A model generated the notes under the pieces. It was not told where the DNA came from. It saw only the letters and a list, made by a program, of their open reading frames with translations, and made no database searches. Below are positions 44,639 through 52,471 of a stretch of DNA of 64,000 nucleotides, piece by piece. The position numbers and the translations under genes were made by a program. The DNA comes from Breoghania sp963678585 (GTDB lineage Bacteria > Pseudomonadota > Alphaproteobacteria > Rhizobiales > Stappiaceae): assembly GCA_963678585.2 (NCBI GenBank), contig CAXXGA010000003.1, positions 186,001 to 250,000 on the forward strand. The letters are read 5' to 3'. The stretch's first letter is position 1; the number at the start of each line of letters is the position of its first letter.

Positions 44639-45313
44639 ATGCTGACAAGATCCGGACTGCTTTTCGTGAAGGGCCTGCTCGTGGCCTTGCCTGCATGGCT
44701 CGCATCGGTGTGCGGGGCGTTTGCCCATCCGCATGTCTTCGTCGAGGCGCGCAGCGAAATGGTGTTCGACGAAAAGGGCATGCTGATCAGCGTACATCAG
44801 GTCTGGCGTTTCGACGCCGCCTTCACCGCCTTTGCGGTGCAGGGGCTCGATAGCGACGGCGACGGCGTCCTGACCCATGAGGAATTGCAGCCGCTTGCGA
44901 AAATCAATGTCGAATCCTTGAAGGAATTCGACTATTTCACCTTCGTGACGGTCGGCAAGGACGAACGCCCGTTCGCCGATCCCACGCAATACTGGCTCGA
45001 CTTCTCCGACGGCCGGCTCACGCTGTTCTTCGATTTGCCTCTGAAGGAGGCGGTCAAGGTGGGGGGCGGCGAGACGGTGCTGGAGGTCTTCGATCCGGAC
45101 TATTTCGTCGATTTCGCCATGACGAAGGAAGATCCCTTCGTTCTCGGCGACGCCCCGGCCGGCTGCGAGCTGAAGACGCAGCTCGCCGGTCCTCTCGATT
45201 CAAGTCTGGCGGCGCAGCTGTCGCAACTTCCGTCCACGGTCCGCGATCTGCCTCCCCAGTTCCAGACCGAGGCATCAACCTGGTCCAACGAGGCTATACT
45301 GACGTGTCCATGA
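44639..45313 (+). CDS. DUF1007 periplasmic protein with EF-hand-like loop
   Basis: A 224-residue exported protein of the DUF1007 family, which regularly neighbours NicO/RcnA metal transporters. The signal peptide (GLLFVKGLLVALPAWLASVCGAFA) is followed by HPHVFVEARSEMVFD, where the histidines could bind metal. At about residue 75 the sequence LDSDGDGVLTHEEL fits an EF-hand calcium loop (D-x-D-x-D-G). Start ATG 44639 is the one nearest the signal peptide; 44606 is the alternative. Its stop overlaps the next gene's ATG by 4 bases. Confidence 0.88.
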   Translation: MLTRSGLLFVKGLLVALPAWLASVCGAFAHPHVFVEARSEMVFDEKGMLISVHQVWRFDAAFTAFAVQGLDSDGDGVLTHEELQPLAKINVESLKEFDYFTFVTVGKDERPFADPTQYWLDFSDGRLTLFFDLPLKEAVKVGGGETVLEVFDPDYFVDFAMTKEDPFVLGDAPAGCELKTQLAGPLDSSLAAQLSQLPSTVRDLPPQFQTEASTWSNEAILTCP

Positions 45314-45453
45314 TGAAAAATCGCCCGCGCTCCAAGAACAAGACGCCCCAGACCCCCGGCCAGAGGCTCATGTGGCGCATTATCCTGCTTGTCCTCATAC
45401 TCGGGCTGGTGCTCAGCCTGGCGTTCGATGTCACGGGCACGTTCAGTTCCTGA
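45310..45453 (+). CDS. 47-residue single-pass membrane protein between DUF1007 and NicO
   Basis: A small ORF from an ATG overlapping the DUF1007 stop (ATGA). The basic N-terminus (MMKNRPRSKNKTPQTPGQR) is followed by one hydrophobic helix (WRIILLVLILGLVLSLAFDV) and a short polar tail. The 4-base overlap indicates translational coupling and supports a real gene. I do not recognise the family; its place suggests a small subunit or chaperone of the metal export system. Confidence 0.65.
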   Translation: MMKNRPRSKNKTPQTPGQRLMWRIILLVLILGLVLSLAFDVTGTFSS

Positions 45454-45495
45454 GCCGAAAGAGCTTTCGCACCCGACAAAGGATGTGATCCGATC

Positions 45496-46557
45496 ATGGT
45501 CAGGCTCCGGGAGACAACACCGCGTGCAGGCATAACGCGACGGGCCGCGGCGCTGCTCGCCGTCACGCTGGCCTTACCATTTGCCATCGGTCCCGCGGCG
45601 ATGGCTGCTCCGTCTCCCTTTGGCGTGGGTCTGCCGGAAGCGCAGGCCGCGCCCGGTGGCTGGTTCAGCGGGTTCTTCGCATGGGTGGCGGTCAACCAGT
45701 CGGCGTTCTATCGCTCCCTGACCGAAACGCTGCAAGCGCTGAAGGACAACCCGGCGGCCGGATGGTGGCTGGTGACGCTGTCGTTCCTTTATGGCGTCTT
45801 TCATGCGGCCGGGCCGGGACACGGCAAGGCGGTCATTTCCACCTATGTGCTTGCGAACGGACAGACGCTGAAAAAGGCCGTGGCGCTGTCCTTTGCCTCC
45901 GCCATTGCGCAAGCCGTGACAGCGATCGTGCTGATCGGGGTGGCGGCGGTCGCGCTCAACATGACCTCCATCGCGATCACCCGGACCTCGGAAATCTTCG
46001 AGATCGGTTCCTATGTGACGATCACGGGGCTGGGCGGGTGGCTCATCTGGTCCAAGGCGTTGCGTCCGTATCTTGCCCGCAAGGATCGCGGTCTTACCCA
46101 TGCCCATGCGAGCGCCCCCGCCCACTCTCACGACCATCATCATGATCATGCCCAGTCGCATTCCCATGACGGGGGCGTATGCGCCTCCTGCGGGCATGCC
46201 CATGCGCCCGATCCGGCAATGCTGAGGGAGCCGGTCACGCTGGCACGGGCGTGGTCGGTCATCCTCGCCGTCGGGCTCAGGCCCTGTACGGGGGCATTGA
46301 TCGTGCTTGTTTTTTCTTTGTCGCAAGGCCTTGTCCTTGCCGGTGTCGCTTCCACATTCGTTATGGCGCTCGGCACGGGGCTGACGGTTTCAGCCCTTGC
46401 CGTCTTCGCGGTTCTGGCGCGGGGAATGGCCGTGAGGTTTGCGGGTGAAAGCAGTTCTCTGGCCGACAGAATTCACCGCGGTGTGGAAATCGCGGGCGCG
46501 TTCTTTGTCTTTCTGCTCGGGGCCATTCTTCTGACTGCAACGCTTGGCTGGGGCTAA
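45496..46557 (+). CDS. Nickel/cobalt transporter, NicO/RcnA family
   Basis: A 353-residue membrane protein with an N-terminal export signal and about six transmembrane segments. GVFHAAGPGHGKAVISTYVLA is the signature of the family, and GLRPCTGALIVLVFSLSQGL is the second conserved helix. Between them, around residues 200-240, is a histidine-rich loop (HSHDHHHDH) plus CASCGHAHA, likely metal-binding. Members export or import Ni(II)/Co(II). It forms a unit with DUF1007 and the 47-residue protein. Confidence 0.9.
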   Translation: MVRLRETTPRAGITRRAAALLAVTLALPFAIGPAAMAAPSPFGVGLPEAQAAPGGWFSGFFAWVAVNQSAFYRSLTETLQALKDNPAAGWWLVTLSFLYGVFHAAGPGHGKAVISTYVLANGQTLKKAVALSFASAIAQAVTAIVLIGVAAVALNMTSIAITRTSEIFEIGSYVTITGLGGWLIWSKALRPYLARKDRGLTHAHASAPAHSHDHHHDHAQSHSHDGGVCASCGHAHAPDPAMLREPVTLARAWSVILAVGLRPCTGALIVLVFSLSQGLVLAGVASTFVMALGTGLTVSALAVFAVLARGMAVRFAGESSSLADRIHRGVEIAGAFFVFLLGAILLTATLGWG

Positions 46558-46666
46558 GCGGAACTTGGCGAATATCGCGTATGGTCAGCAAGGCCGGAAC
46601 AGGCTAGAGGACGGGGAGCGACTTTCAGGACCGGCCGGTCCGGTCTGTTGAACAGGACGATATTCG

Positions 46667-47392
46667 ATGAGCGACTTAGAAAAGCCTGCCGCCGATGGCC
46701 CTGACACTCCCGACAATTCGACCCCGGTCGATGCGACGTTTCCCGGTGAACTTCTGAAAGGCTACGGCCGCTATCGCGAGAAGGCGTTTCTGCCCAATCG
46801 CCGCGCGCTGGAGGATCTGGCCGTTTACGGCCAGAAACCGAAGGTGCTGGTCATCGGCTGCTGCGATTCACGCGTGACGCCGGAAGGCATTTTCGACGTG
46901 GGGCCGGGCGAACTTTTCGTGGTTCGCAATGTCGCCAATCTCGTGCCGCCGCATGAGGAGAACGGTGAGTATCACGGCACCAGCGCCGCGGTCGAATTCG
47001 CGGTTCAGGGCCTGAAGGTGGAACATGTCATTGTTCTGGGTCATGCCCGCTGCGGGGGTATCTCAGCCTTTCGTGAAGAACACCCGAAACCTCTGTCGGA
47101 AGGCGACTTCATTGCCAAGTGGATCAGGTTGCTCGAACCGGCCGCACGCACGCTCGCCTGCAATCCGGTCGATCGCAACATCGAGCCGCAGCTTGCCATG
47201 GAATATGCCGGTATCCGCCAGTCCCTGAAGAACCTGCGCACCTTCCCCTGGATTGCCGATCTGGAGGCAAAGGGCGGCCTGGCGCTGCATGGCGCATGGT
47301 TCGACATCCGCACGGGCTTGCTCATGATCATGGATCCCGAAACGGGCCTCTTCCATGATGCGCCGACCAATCAGGTCGTCATCAGCGTGTGA
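46667..47392 (+). CDS. Beta-class carbonic anhydrase
   Basis: A 241-residue zinc enzyme that interconverts CO2 and bicarbonate. The ligands are visible: the cysteine of CCDSRV with its aspartate-arginine dyad, and the HxxC of GHARCGG. The N-terminal 25 residues are a flexible acidic tail. It lies 109 bp after the NicO gene on the same strand and is convergent with pqqE. Carboxylation by AccD, encoded elsewhere in the window, uses bicarbonate, but no direct link is shown. Confidence 0.94.
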   Translation: MSDLEKPAADGPDTPDNSTPVDATFPGELLKGYGRYREKAFLPNRRALEDLAVYGQKPKVLVIGCCDSRVTPEGIFDVGPGELFVVRNVANLVPPHEENGEYHGTSAAVEFAVQGLKVEHVIVLGHARCGGISAFREEHPKPLSEGDFIAKWIRLLEPAARTLACNPVDRNIEPQLAMEYAGIRQSLKNLRTFPWIADLEAKGGLALHGAWFDIRTGLLMIMDPETGLFHDAPTNQVVISV

Positions 47393-47413
47393 GATCGCAG
47401 GAAGGCGCCGGCA

Positions 47414-48496
47414 TTACGCATGGACGGGCGCACGTCCGATAGCGCGGTGACGGATTTCACCGGCAGAGCCAAGCTCGCGCAAGGCGTCGTGATGGGGGGA
47501 GTGGATGCAGGTAGGATCCGTCGCCCCCGCATCTCCCGTTACGGCGAATGCCTGACAGCGGCAGCCGCCGAAGTCCACCTCCTTGCGCGGACATGACTGG
47601 CAGAGTTCGGGCAGCCAGTCGGTGCCGCGATAGCGGTTAAAACTTTCAGAGCCTTCCCAGATGTCGCGAAGCGGGCGTTCTGCGATGTTGTCGAATGTCA
47701 GGCCGGTGATGCTCTGGGCCGCGTGGCAGGGCAGCATCAGCCCGTCGGGCGTCAGCACGAAGGCATCGGCCGCCCAGCCGCCCATGCAGGGCTTGGGATA
47801 GTCGGCGTAATAATCGGGCGTGACGAAGTCGATATTGAGCCGCCCCGTAAGCGCCGCGCGCGTGCGCTCCACGTAATCAACCTGCCGCATGACCGCTTTC
47901 CGGTCCGGAAGCAGGCTTGCCCGGTTGAGATGGGCCCAGCCGTAATACTGGACATTGGCGATCTCCAGCCGTTCGGCATCGAGTTCCAGCGCAAGCTCAA
48001 CGAATTCCGGCACTTCCTTGATGTTGAGGCGGTGGATCGGGGCGTTGATGGTCAGCGGAAGACCGGCTTCGCGGGCCCAGCGGGCAACGGCGCGTTTCTT
48101 CTCGTGCGCCCCGCGATAGCGCCCCACAAGCTCCGTGGTTTCGGGCCTCGCACCCTGAAAACTCACCTGAATATGGTCGAGCCCGGCATCGCGCAGCGCA
48201 AACAGGCGCTCGCGGGTCAGCGTTACGGCGGCGGTGATGAGATTGGTGTAGACGCCGCGCGCGGAAAGGCAGGAAACCAGCTCTTCCAGATCGGGGCGCA
48301 TGGTCGGCTCGCCGCCGGAAAGATGAACCTGCCTGACGCCGAGGTCTTCGGCCTGCTCGAAGGCGGAAAGCCAGGTTGCGGTGTCCAGTTCCCGATCCGC
48401 TTTCAGAAGGTTCAGCGGATTGGAGCAGTAGCCGCATTGAAGCGGGCAGCGGTGGGTGAGTTCCACCAGCATGCCGAGGGGGGGCTGGATGGTCAT
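47414..48496 (-). CDS. pqqE: PQQ biosynthesis radical SAM enzyme PqqE
   Basis: A 360-residue radical SAM protein that links the conserved glutamate and tyrosine of PqqA. The cluster motif CPLQCGYC is near residue 17, GGEP follows, and the C-terminal SPASM-type cysteines appear in LCQSCPRKEVDFGGCRCQAF. Its ATG overlaps the pqqD stop by 4 bases. It is the last gene of the leftward pqqABCDE operon. Confidence 0.95.
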   Translation of the reverse strand: MTIQPPLGMLVELTHRCPLQCGYCSNPLNLLKADRELDTATWLSAFEQAEDLGVRQVHLSGGEPTMRPDLEELVSCLSARGVYTNLITAAVTLTRERLFALRDAGLDHIQVSFQGARPETTELVGRYRGAHEKKRAVARWAREAGLPLTINAPIHRLNIKEVPEFVELALELDAERLEIANVQYYGWAHLNRASLLPDRKAVMRQVDYVERTRAALTGRLNIDFVTPDYYADYPKPCMGGWAADAFVLTPDGLMLPCHAAQSITGLTFDNIAERPLRDIWEGSESFNRYRGTDWLPELCQSCPRKEVDFGGCRCQAFAVTGDAGATDPTCIHSPHHDALRELGSAGEIRHRAIGRAPVHA

Positions 48497-48816
48497 GGCG
48501 CGCTTCCCGTTTGCGTTTCGCCGGGTTCCACCTCGATCAGCAGCCGGTCGGCCCAGTCCTGAAGAAAGGCGATGATATCGGCCTCGATCTCAGCGCAAGG
48601 GGCGTCGTAGTCGTGCGCGAAGCCTTCCGCCATTTCGCGAACGGCCGATTGTCCGTCGCAGCGTTTCAGGATCGTGGCGGATATCTCGTCGGGCCAGAGC
48701 ACCTTTTCCGGCGCAAGCACCATCGGCTTCTCGCGCAAGGCATCGAATCGCAGATGCACGTGACGGGGCAGGCGCGGGCGGCATGAGGGCGTAATTTCAA
48801 GGCGCGCGGCGCGCAT
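48493..48816 (-). CDS. pqqD: PQQ biosynthesis peptide chaperone PqqD
   Basis: A 107-residue winged-helix peptide chaperone that binds PqqA and hands it to PqqE. Recognised by CRPRLPRHVHLRFDALREKPMVLAPEK, LWPDEISATILKRCDGQSAV and a short helical end. It starts 3 bp after the pqqC stop and overlaps pqqE by 4 bases. The N-terminal lead of about 15 residues is slightly longer than usual. Confidence 0.93.
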   Translation of the reverse strand: MRAARLEITPSCRPRLPRHVHLRFDALREKPMVLAPEKVLWPDEISATILKRCDGQSAVREMAEGFAHDYDAPCAEIEADIIAFLQDWADRLLIEVEPGETQTGSAP

Positions 48817-48819
48817 CGC

Positions 48820-49677
48820 TCACATCCCTTCAGGCACGAAGGCGCCGGGCGGAATATGGCCGGGCTCCACATAGGCGTGGTGGAGCGCATCGAGCATCGC
48901 CCATAGCATGTCGCATTTGGCGATCAGCGCATTGACCGCATCGGCCTGCATCTGCGGGGTCACCGCGTGGCAGCAGACATAGGCAAGCGCAAAATCCGCA
49001 TCGCGCGGGGCCTGTGTCAGGCGCGGGGTGAAATAGGCGAGCGTTTCTTCCGTGATGTAATTGTAGCGCGCGAGCATGGCGGGCACGCGCTGGGCAATCG
49101 CAGCGCCGGAGAACATTTCGGTCAGCGACGACGCCACGGCGACCAGAAGGGAATGGTTCGACACGAGATCTAGATAGGAGGCGACCGCATAGCGGGTTGC
49201 GGGCAGGGCGAAGCGGGTGGAGGTGACCATGTCCGCATCAAGCCCGACACCTTCGGCCAGCTTGATCCAGCGCTTGATGCCGCCTTCCGACGGCGTGCCG
49301 GTTCCATCGTCGTCTTCGCCGTCGTGGTCGACGATGCGCTTGCGCCATTCGCGGCGGAAAGCGGGATCCTCGCTGCGGCCCAGAATGAGAGCGTCCTTGC
49401 GCGGGATAACGGCCTGATAGCAATAGCGGTTCAGCGCCCAGGCCTGCATCTGGGCAAGCGTCAGCTCGCCCGCGTTCATACGCTGGTGAAAGGGATGAAG
49501 CACATGGTAGCGCGCCGTGCCGACGCTGCGCAGCGTTGCTTCCAGTTCCTCGGGAGCAAGAAGGCGCTCCGCGCTGTCGGCGGGCAGGAACTCGGCGGCC
49601 GGACCCGCATCATAGGGGATCTGGAATGCGGTCGGTTCAAATGTCTCGGACGCCAGAGGCAATGCGGATGCGCTCAT
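48820..49677 (-). CDS. pqqC: Pyrroloquinoline-quinone synthase PqqC
   Basis: A 285-residue cofactor-less oxidase that carries out the last ring closure and eight-electron oxidation. RYHVLHPFHQRMNAGELT, NRYCYQAVIPRKDALIL, IVDHDGE and NHSLLVAVASSLTEMFSG are conserved family blocks. The N-terminal 35 residues are an extension. It overlaps pqqB by 4 bases. Confidence 0.95.
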   Translation of the reverse strand: MSASALPLASETFEPTAFQIPYDAGPAAEFLPADSAERLLAPEELEATLRSVGTARYHVLHPFHQRMNAGELTLAQMQAWALNRYCYQAVIPRKDALILGRSEDPAFRREWRKRIVDHDGEDDDGTGTPSEGGIKRWIKLAEGVGLDADMVTSTRFALPATRYAVASYLDLVSNHSLLVAVASSLTEMFSGAAIAQRVPAMLARYNYITEETLAYFTPRLTQAPRDADFALAYVCCHAVTPQMQADAVNALIAKCDMLWAMLDALHHAYVEPGHIPPGAFVPEGM

Positions 49678-50630
49678 AATTCGATCTCCATCCCGTCAAA
49701 GCCGATCTCCCATCCGGCCTGCTTCACGGCGGTCTCGGCTACGGAGCCGGGCTCGAGGATCGGGTTGGTCGTGTTGATATGGACATATATGCGCCGGGCG
49801 ATATCGGCATCGCGCAGCGCCGCCAGCGAGCCTTGCTCGCCCGATATCGCTATGTGGCCCATGCGTGCGCCGGTCTTCTCGCCCACGCCGGTGCGCTGCA
49901 TCTCGTCGTCCTGCCAGACCGTGCCGTCGAACAGCAGGCAGCCCGCACCTTCGATACGGCGACGCAGGTCGTCGCTTACCCGCGCGCAGCCGGGCACATA
50001 AAGCAAAGACTTCCCGCCCGTGACGGGTTCGAAACCGTCGGCGGCATTCCTCTCATGGATCGCGATGCCGATCGTGTCGCCCGATTCGGAGCCGAAACCA
50101 TCGCGGCTGGCGTCTTCCAGAAAGAGCGCAATCTTGCCGGGTACGGCGAAGGTCTCGATCGTGAGACCGAGGGGGCCATCGGGGCCTTCAAGCTCTGTCG
50201 TTCCCGATAAGGGTAACTCACGGCGAATGACGACAGCGGGATCAAGCACGCGGAATATGGAATTGGTTTCCAGCGTCTCCAGCACGCGGGCAGTGGCGTA
50301 AAGCGTGAAGGGCTCGCGTTCGCGCAAGGACAGGAGCCCGGCGATGTGATCGACATCCGCGTTTGTGAGAATGACCGCGGAAATCGGCGTGTTGCGCGCC
50401 GGACCATCCGGATCCGGCTGAAGGATCGCGTTGGCGGCGATCTGGGCGCGGATATCGGGGGAGGCGTTGAAAACCGCCCAGCGTTTTCCGTCCGCGCTTG
50501 CGGCGATGGAGGACTGGGTGCGGGCGAGAAAACCGGACCGGCCTTGTCGCACGGCCCGGCTCAGCGGCGCATTGCAGTTCCACTGCGGAAATCCGCCGCC
50601 GGCGGCGGAGCCGAGAACCCGGGCTTTCAC
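49674..50630 (-). CDS. pqqB: PQQ biosynthesis protein PqqB
   Basis: A 318-residue metallo-beta-lactamase-fold protein. LGSAAGGGFPQWNCNAPLS opens it, and ILTNADVDHIAGLLSLRE carries the altered metal motif of the family. PqqB is thought to hydroxylate the cross-linked tyrosine or move an intermediate. It starts 18 bp after the pqqA stop and overlaps pqqC by 4 bases. Confidence 0.95.
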   Translation of the reverse strand: MKARVLGSAAGGGFPQWNCNAPLSRAVRQGRSGFLARTQSSIAASADGKRWAVFNASPDIRAQIAANAILQPDPDGPARNTPISAVILTNADVDHIAGLLSLREREPFTLYATARVLETLETNSIFRVLDPAVVIRRELPLSGTTELEGPDGPLGLTIETFAVPGKIALFLEDASRDGFGSESGDTIGIAIHERNAADGFEPVTGGKSLLYVPGCARVSDDLRRRIEGAGCLLFDGTVWQDDEMQRTGVGEKTGARMGHIAISGEQGSLAALRDADIARRIYVHINTTNPILEPGSVAETAVKQAGWEIGFDGMEIEL

Positions 50631-50648
50631 GGCTCGTCTACCGCGAGC

Positions 50649-50750
50649 TTATTTCTTTGCGCCGCAGCTGCCGATTTCGGCTGGCATGTAGCGGGTCACT
50701 TCGAAACCGGCGTCAACGGCATTCATCGTCGGCTTTTTCCAAGTCTTCAT
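50649..50750 (-). CDS. pqqA: PQQ precursor peptide PqqA
   Basis: A 33-residue ORF, MKTWKKPTMNAVDAGF at the start and ending GSCGAKK. It contains the diagnostic E-x3-Y of GFEVTRYMPAE; the glutamate (residue 17) and tyrosine (residue 21) become the PQQ skeleton. GGAGAACGC lies upstream of the ATG at 50750. Position at the head of pqqBCDE confirms it. Confidence 0.95.
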   Translation of the reverse strand: MKTWKKPTMNAVDAGFEVTRYMPAEIGSCGAKK

Positions 50751-50825
50751 GATGCGTTCTCCTCCAAATGTTGCACATCGCAACGAGGAAAGCGTAACGA
50801 AGCAGGCCCTGAGAAAAATAGTACT

Positions 50826-50866
50826 TTGGTGCCAGCCAGGATTACAGTAATCCGGACTGGCACCAA
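50826..50866 (-). terminator. 41-bp near-perfect inverted repeat between asd and pqqA, probable asd terminator
   Basis: The arms TTGGTGCCAG/CTGGCACCAA and GGATTAC/GTAATCC pair around a single central A at 50846, with two mismatches in 20. Read on the minus strand, ATTTTT follows 7 bases after the stem. It lies 80 bp past the asd stop and 76 bp before the pqqA ATG. It could also be a regulatory hairpin or operator of the pqq operon. Confidence 0.55.
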
Positions 50867-50945
50867 GATGCTGAAATTAAAGTGCCTTTAGGTCACCCTA
50901 ACGGTTAGGCGCGGCGACTGCGTGCCGGAAATCGCGCTGTATCCG

Positions 50946-51977
50946 TCAGGCTGCGCTCTGCTTCTTGAGCAGGCGGCGGTTGACGAGCACCTCCGCGATC
51001 TGCACGGCGTTGAGCGCCGCACCCTTGCGCAGGTTGTCGGAGACCACCCACAGGTTCAGGCCGTTCTCGACCGTGGCGTCCTCACGGATGCGCGAAATAT
51101 AGGTCGCGTCTTCGCCGGTCGCCTCGTAGGGGGTGACGTAACCACCGTCCTCGCGCTTGTCGACGACAAGGCAGCCCGGCGCCTCGCGCAGGATCTCGCG
51201 GGCCTCGTCGGCGGAGATCGGCTTTTCGAATTCGAGGTTCACGGATTCCGCGTGGCTGACGAAAACCGGAACGCGCACGGCGGTGCAGGTGACCTTGATC
51301 GCCGGGTCGAGCATCTTCTTGGTCTCGGCCAGCACCTTCCATTCTTCCTTGGTGTAGCCGTCTTCCATGAAGACATCGATGTGCGGGATCAGGTTGAAGG
51401 CGATGCGCTTGGTGAACTTCTTCGGCTCGATGGGATCGTTCACGAAGATCGCACGGGTCTGCTCGAAAAGCTCGTCCATCGCTTCCTTGCCGCCACCGGA
51501 AACCGACTGGTAGGTGGAGACGACGCAACGCTTGATCTTCGCCGCATCATGCAGCGGCTTCAGCGCCACGACGAGCTGTGCGGTGGAACAGTTCGGGTTG
51601 GCGATGATGTTCTTCTTGGTGAAGCCGACAATGGCGTCCGCATTCACTTCCGGCACGATCAGCGGCACATCGGCGTCGTAGCGCCATGCGGAAGAATTGT
51701 CGATCACGACGCAACCCTGTGCGGCGATCTTGGGCGCCCATTCCTTGGAGAGGTCGCCACCGGCGGACATCAGGCAGATGTCGGTGTCGGAAAAGTCGTA
51801 ATTGTCGAGCGCCTTCACCTTGAGCGTCTTGTCGCCGTAGGAGACTTCGGTTCCCTGCGAGCGGCGCGAGGCGAGGGGGATGACCTGATCGGCGTCGAAC
51901 TGGCGTTCCGCGAGAATGCCGAGAATCTCCCGGCCCACATTGCCGGTGGCGCCAACTACAGCGACCTTGTAACCCAT
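50946..51977 (-). CDS. asd: Aspartate-semialdehyde dehydrogenase
   Basis: A 343-residue NADPH enzyme that makes aspartate semialdehyde for lysine, threonine, methionine and cell wall diaminopimelate. GATGNVGREILGILAER is the cofactor loop; the catalytic cysteine is in NPNCSTAQLVVAL near residue 130 and a substrate arginine/histidine pair is in VRVPVFVSHAESV. It has its own promoter and terminator and shares the strand with the pqq operon downstream. Confidence 0.96.
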   Translation of the reverse strand: MGYKVAVVGATGNVGREILGILAERQFDADQVIPLASRRSQGTEVSYGDKTLKVKALDNYDFSDTDICLMSAGGDLSKEWAPKIAAQGCVVIDNSSAWRYDADVPLIVPEVNADAIVGFTKKNIIANPNCSTAQLVVALKPLHDAAKIKRCVVSTYQSVSGGGKEAMDELFEQTRAIFVNDPIEPKKFTKRIAFNLIPHIDVFMEDGYTKEEWKVLAETKKMLDPAIKVTCTAVRVPVFVSHAESVNLEFEKPISADEAREILREAPGCLVVDKREDGGYVTPYEATGEDATYISRIREDATVENGLNLWVVSDNLRKGAALNAVQIAEVLVNRRLLKKQSAA

Positions 51978-52471
51978 GATGCTTCCTTCCTGATTTCAAA
52001 GGAACTGCAAGACCTTGCAGCTCCGAATGCCGGTTTCGTCTCCCCTGAACCGCGACCCCGTCGGATCGACCGGCCCTTCGCGCCCCTCGACCCCGGGGAG
52101 CGCGGGACGAGAAGCACCGTCAGACGGTCGTCGTGGCGGTCGTTTTCGTCGTTATGGTTTTCGTGGAGACGGCAGCACGGTTGCACCCGCGAAAAGCGCG
52201 GGTGGTTTCAGTCGCAGAGCGTGCGTTCAGGCGCGGCATCATGTTGCGAAAAAACCGTGTTTCCGATGCGGTCCTCATTAAGGCAATCGCGGCAAATGTC
52301 AACCACGCCGTGCGCCGCGGCACGCGGGAAAGGGAAATATACTCGCGTTACGAACCGCGTATCCATGCATTAGTAATAATAACTATTACTATTCCCGCCG
52401 CTGAAATTCCTTACGATAAAAAACATTTGTTCATAACTAGACTAAATATTACTTCGGCAGTGGATCGTGAA
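51978..52471. other. Intergenic region upstream of the chemotaxis receptor gene
   Basis: About 490 bp. The frame of the receptor gene stays open upstream to 52133 but shows no conserved or membrane pattern, so I regard it as non-coding. From 52360 to 52460 the sequence is very AT-rich and holds the inverted repeat TAGTAATA-N5-TATTACTA (52371-52391) and CTAGACTAA (52438-52446). Confidence 0.5.
52371..52391. promoter_or_regulatory. AT-rich inverted repeat upstream of the chemotaxis receptor gene
   Basis: TAGTAATA and TATTACTA pair perfectly across the loop ATAAC, 81 bp before the chosen start codon. It may be an operator or promoter element. Confidence 0.4.

Noticed and set aside
52133..52471. 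In-frame N-terminal extension of the chemotaxis receptor
   Set aside because: The extension is very AT-rich at its end and lacks conserved or signal-like sequence. The standard short cytosolic start before TM1 begins at 52472.
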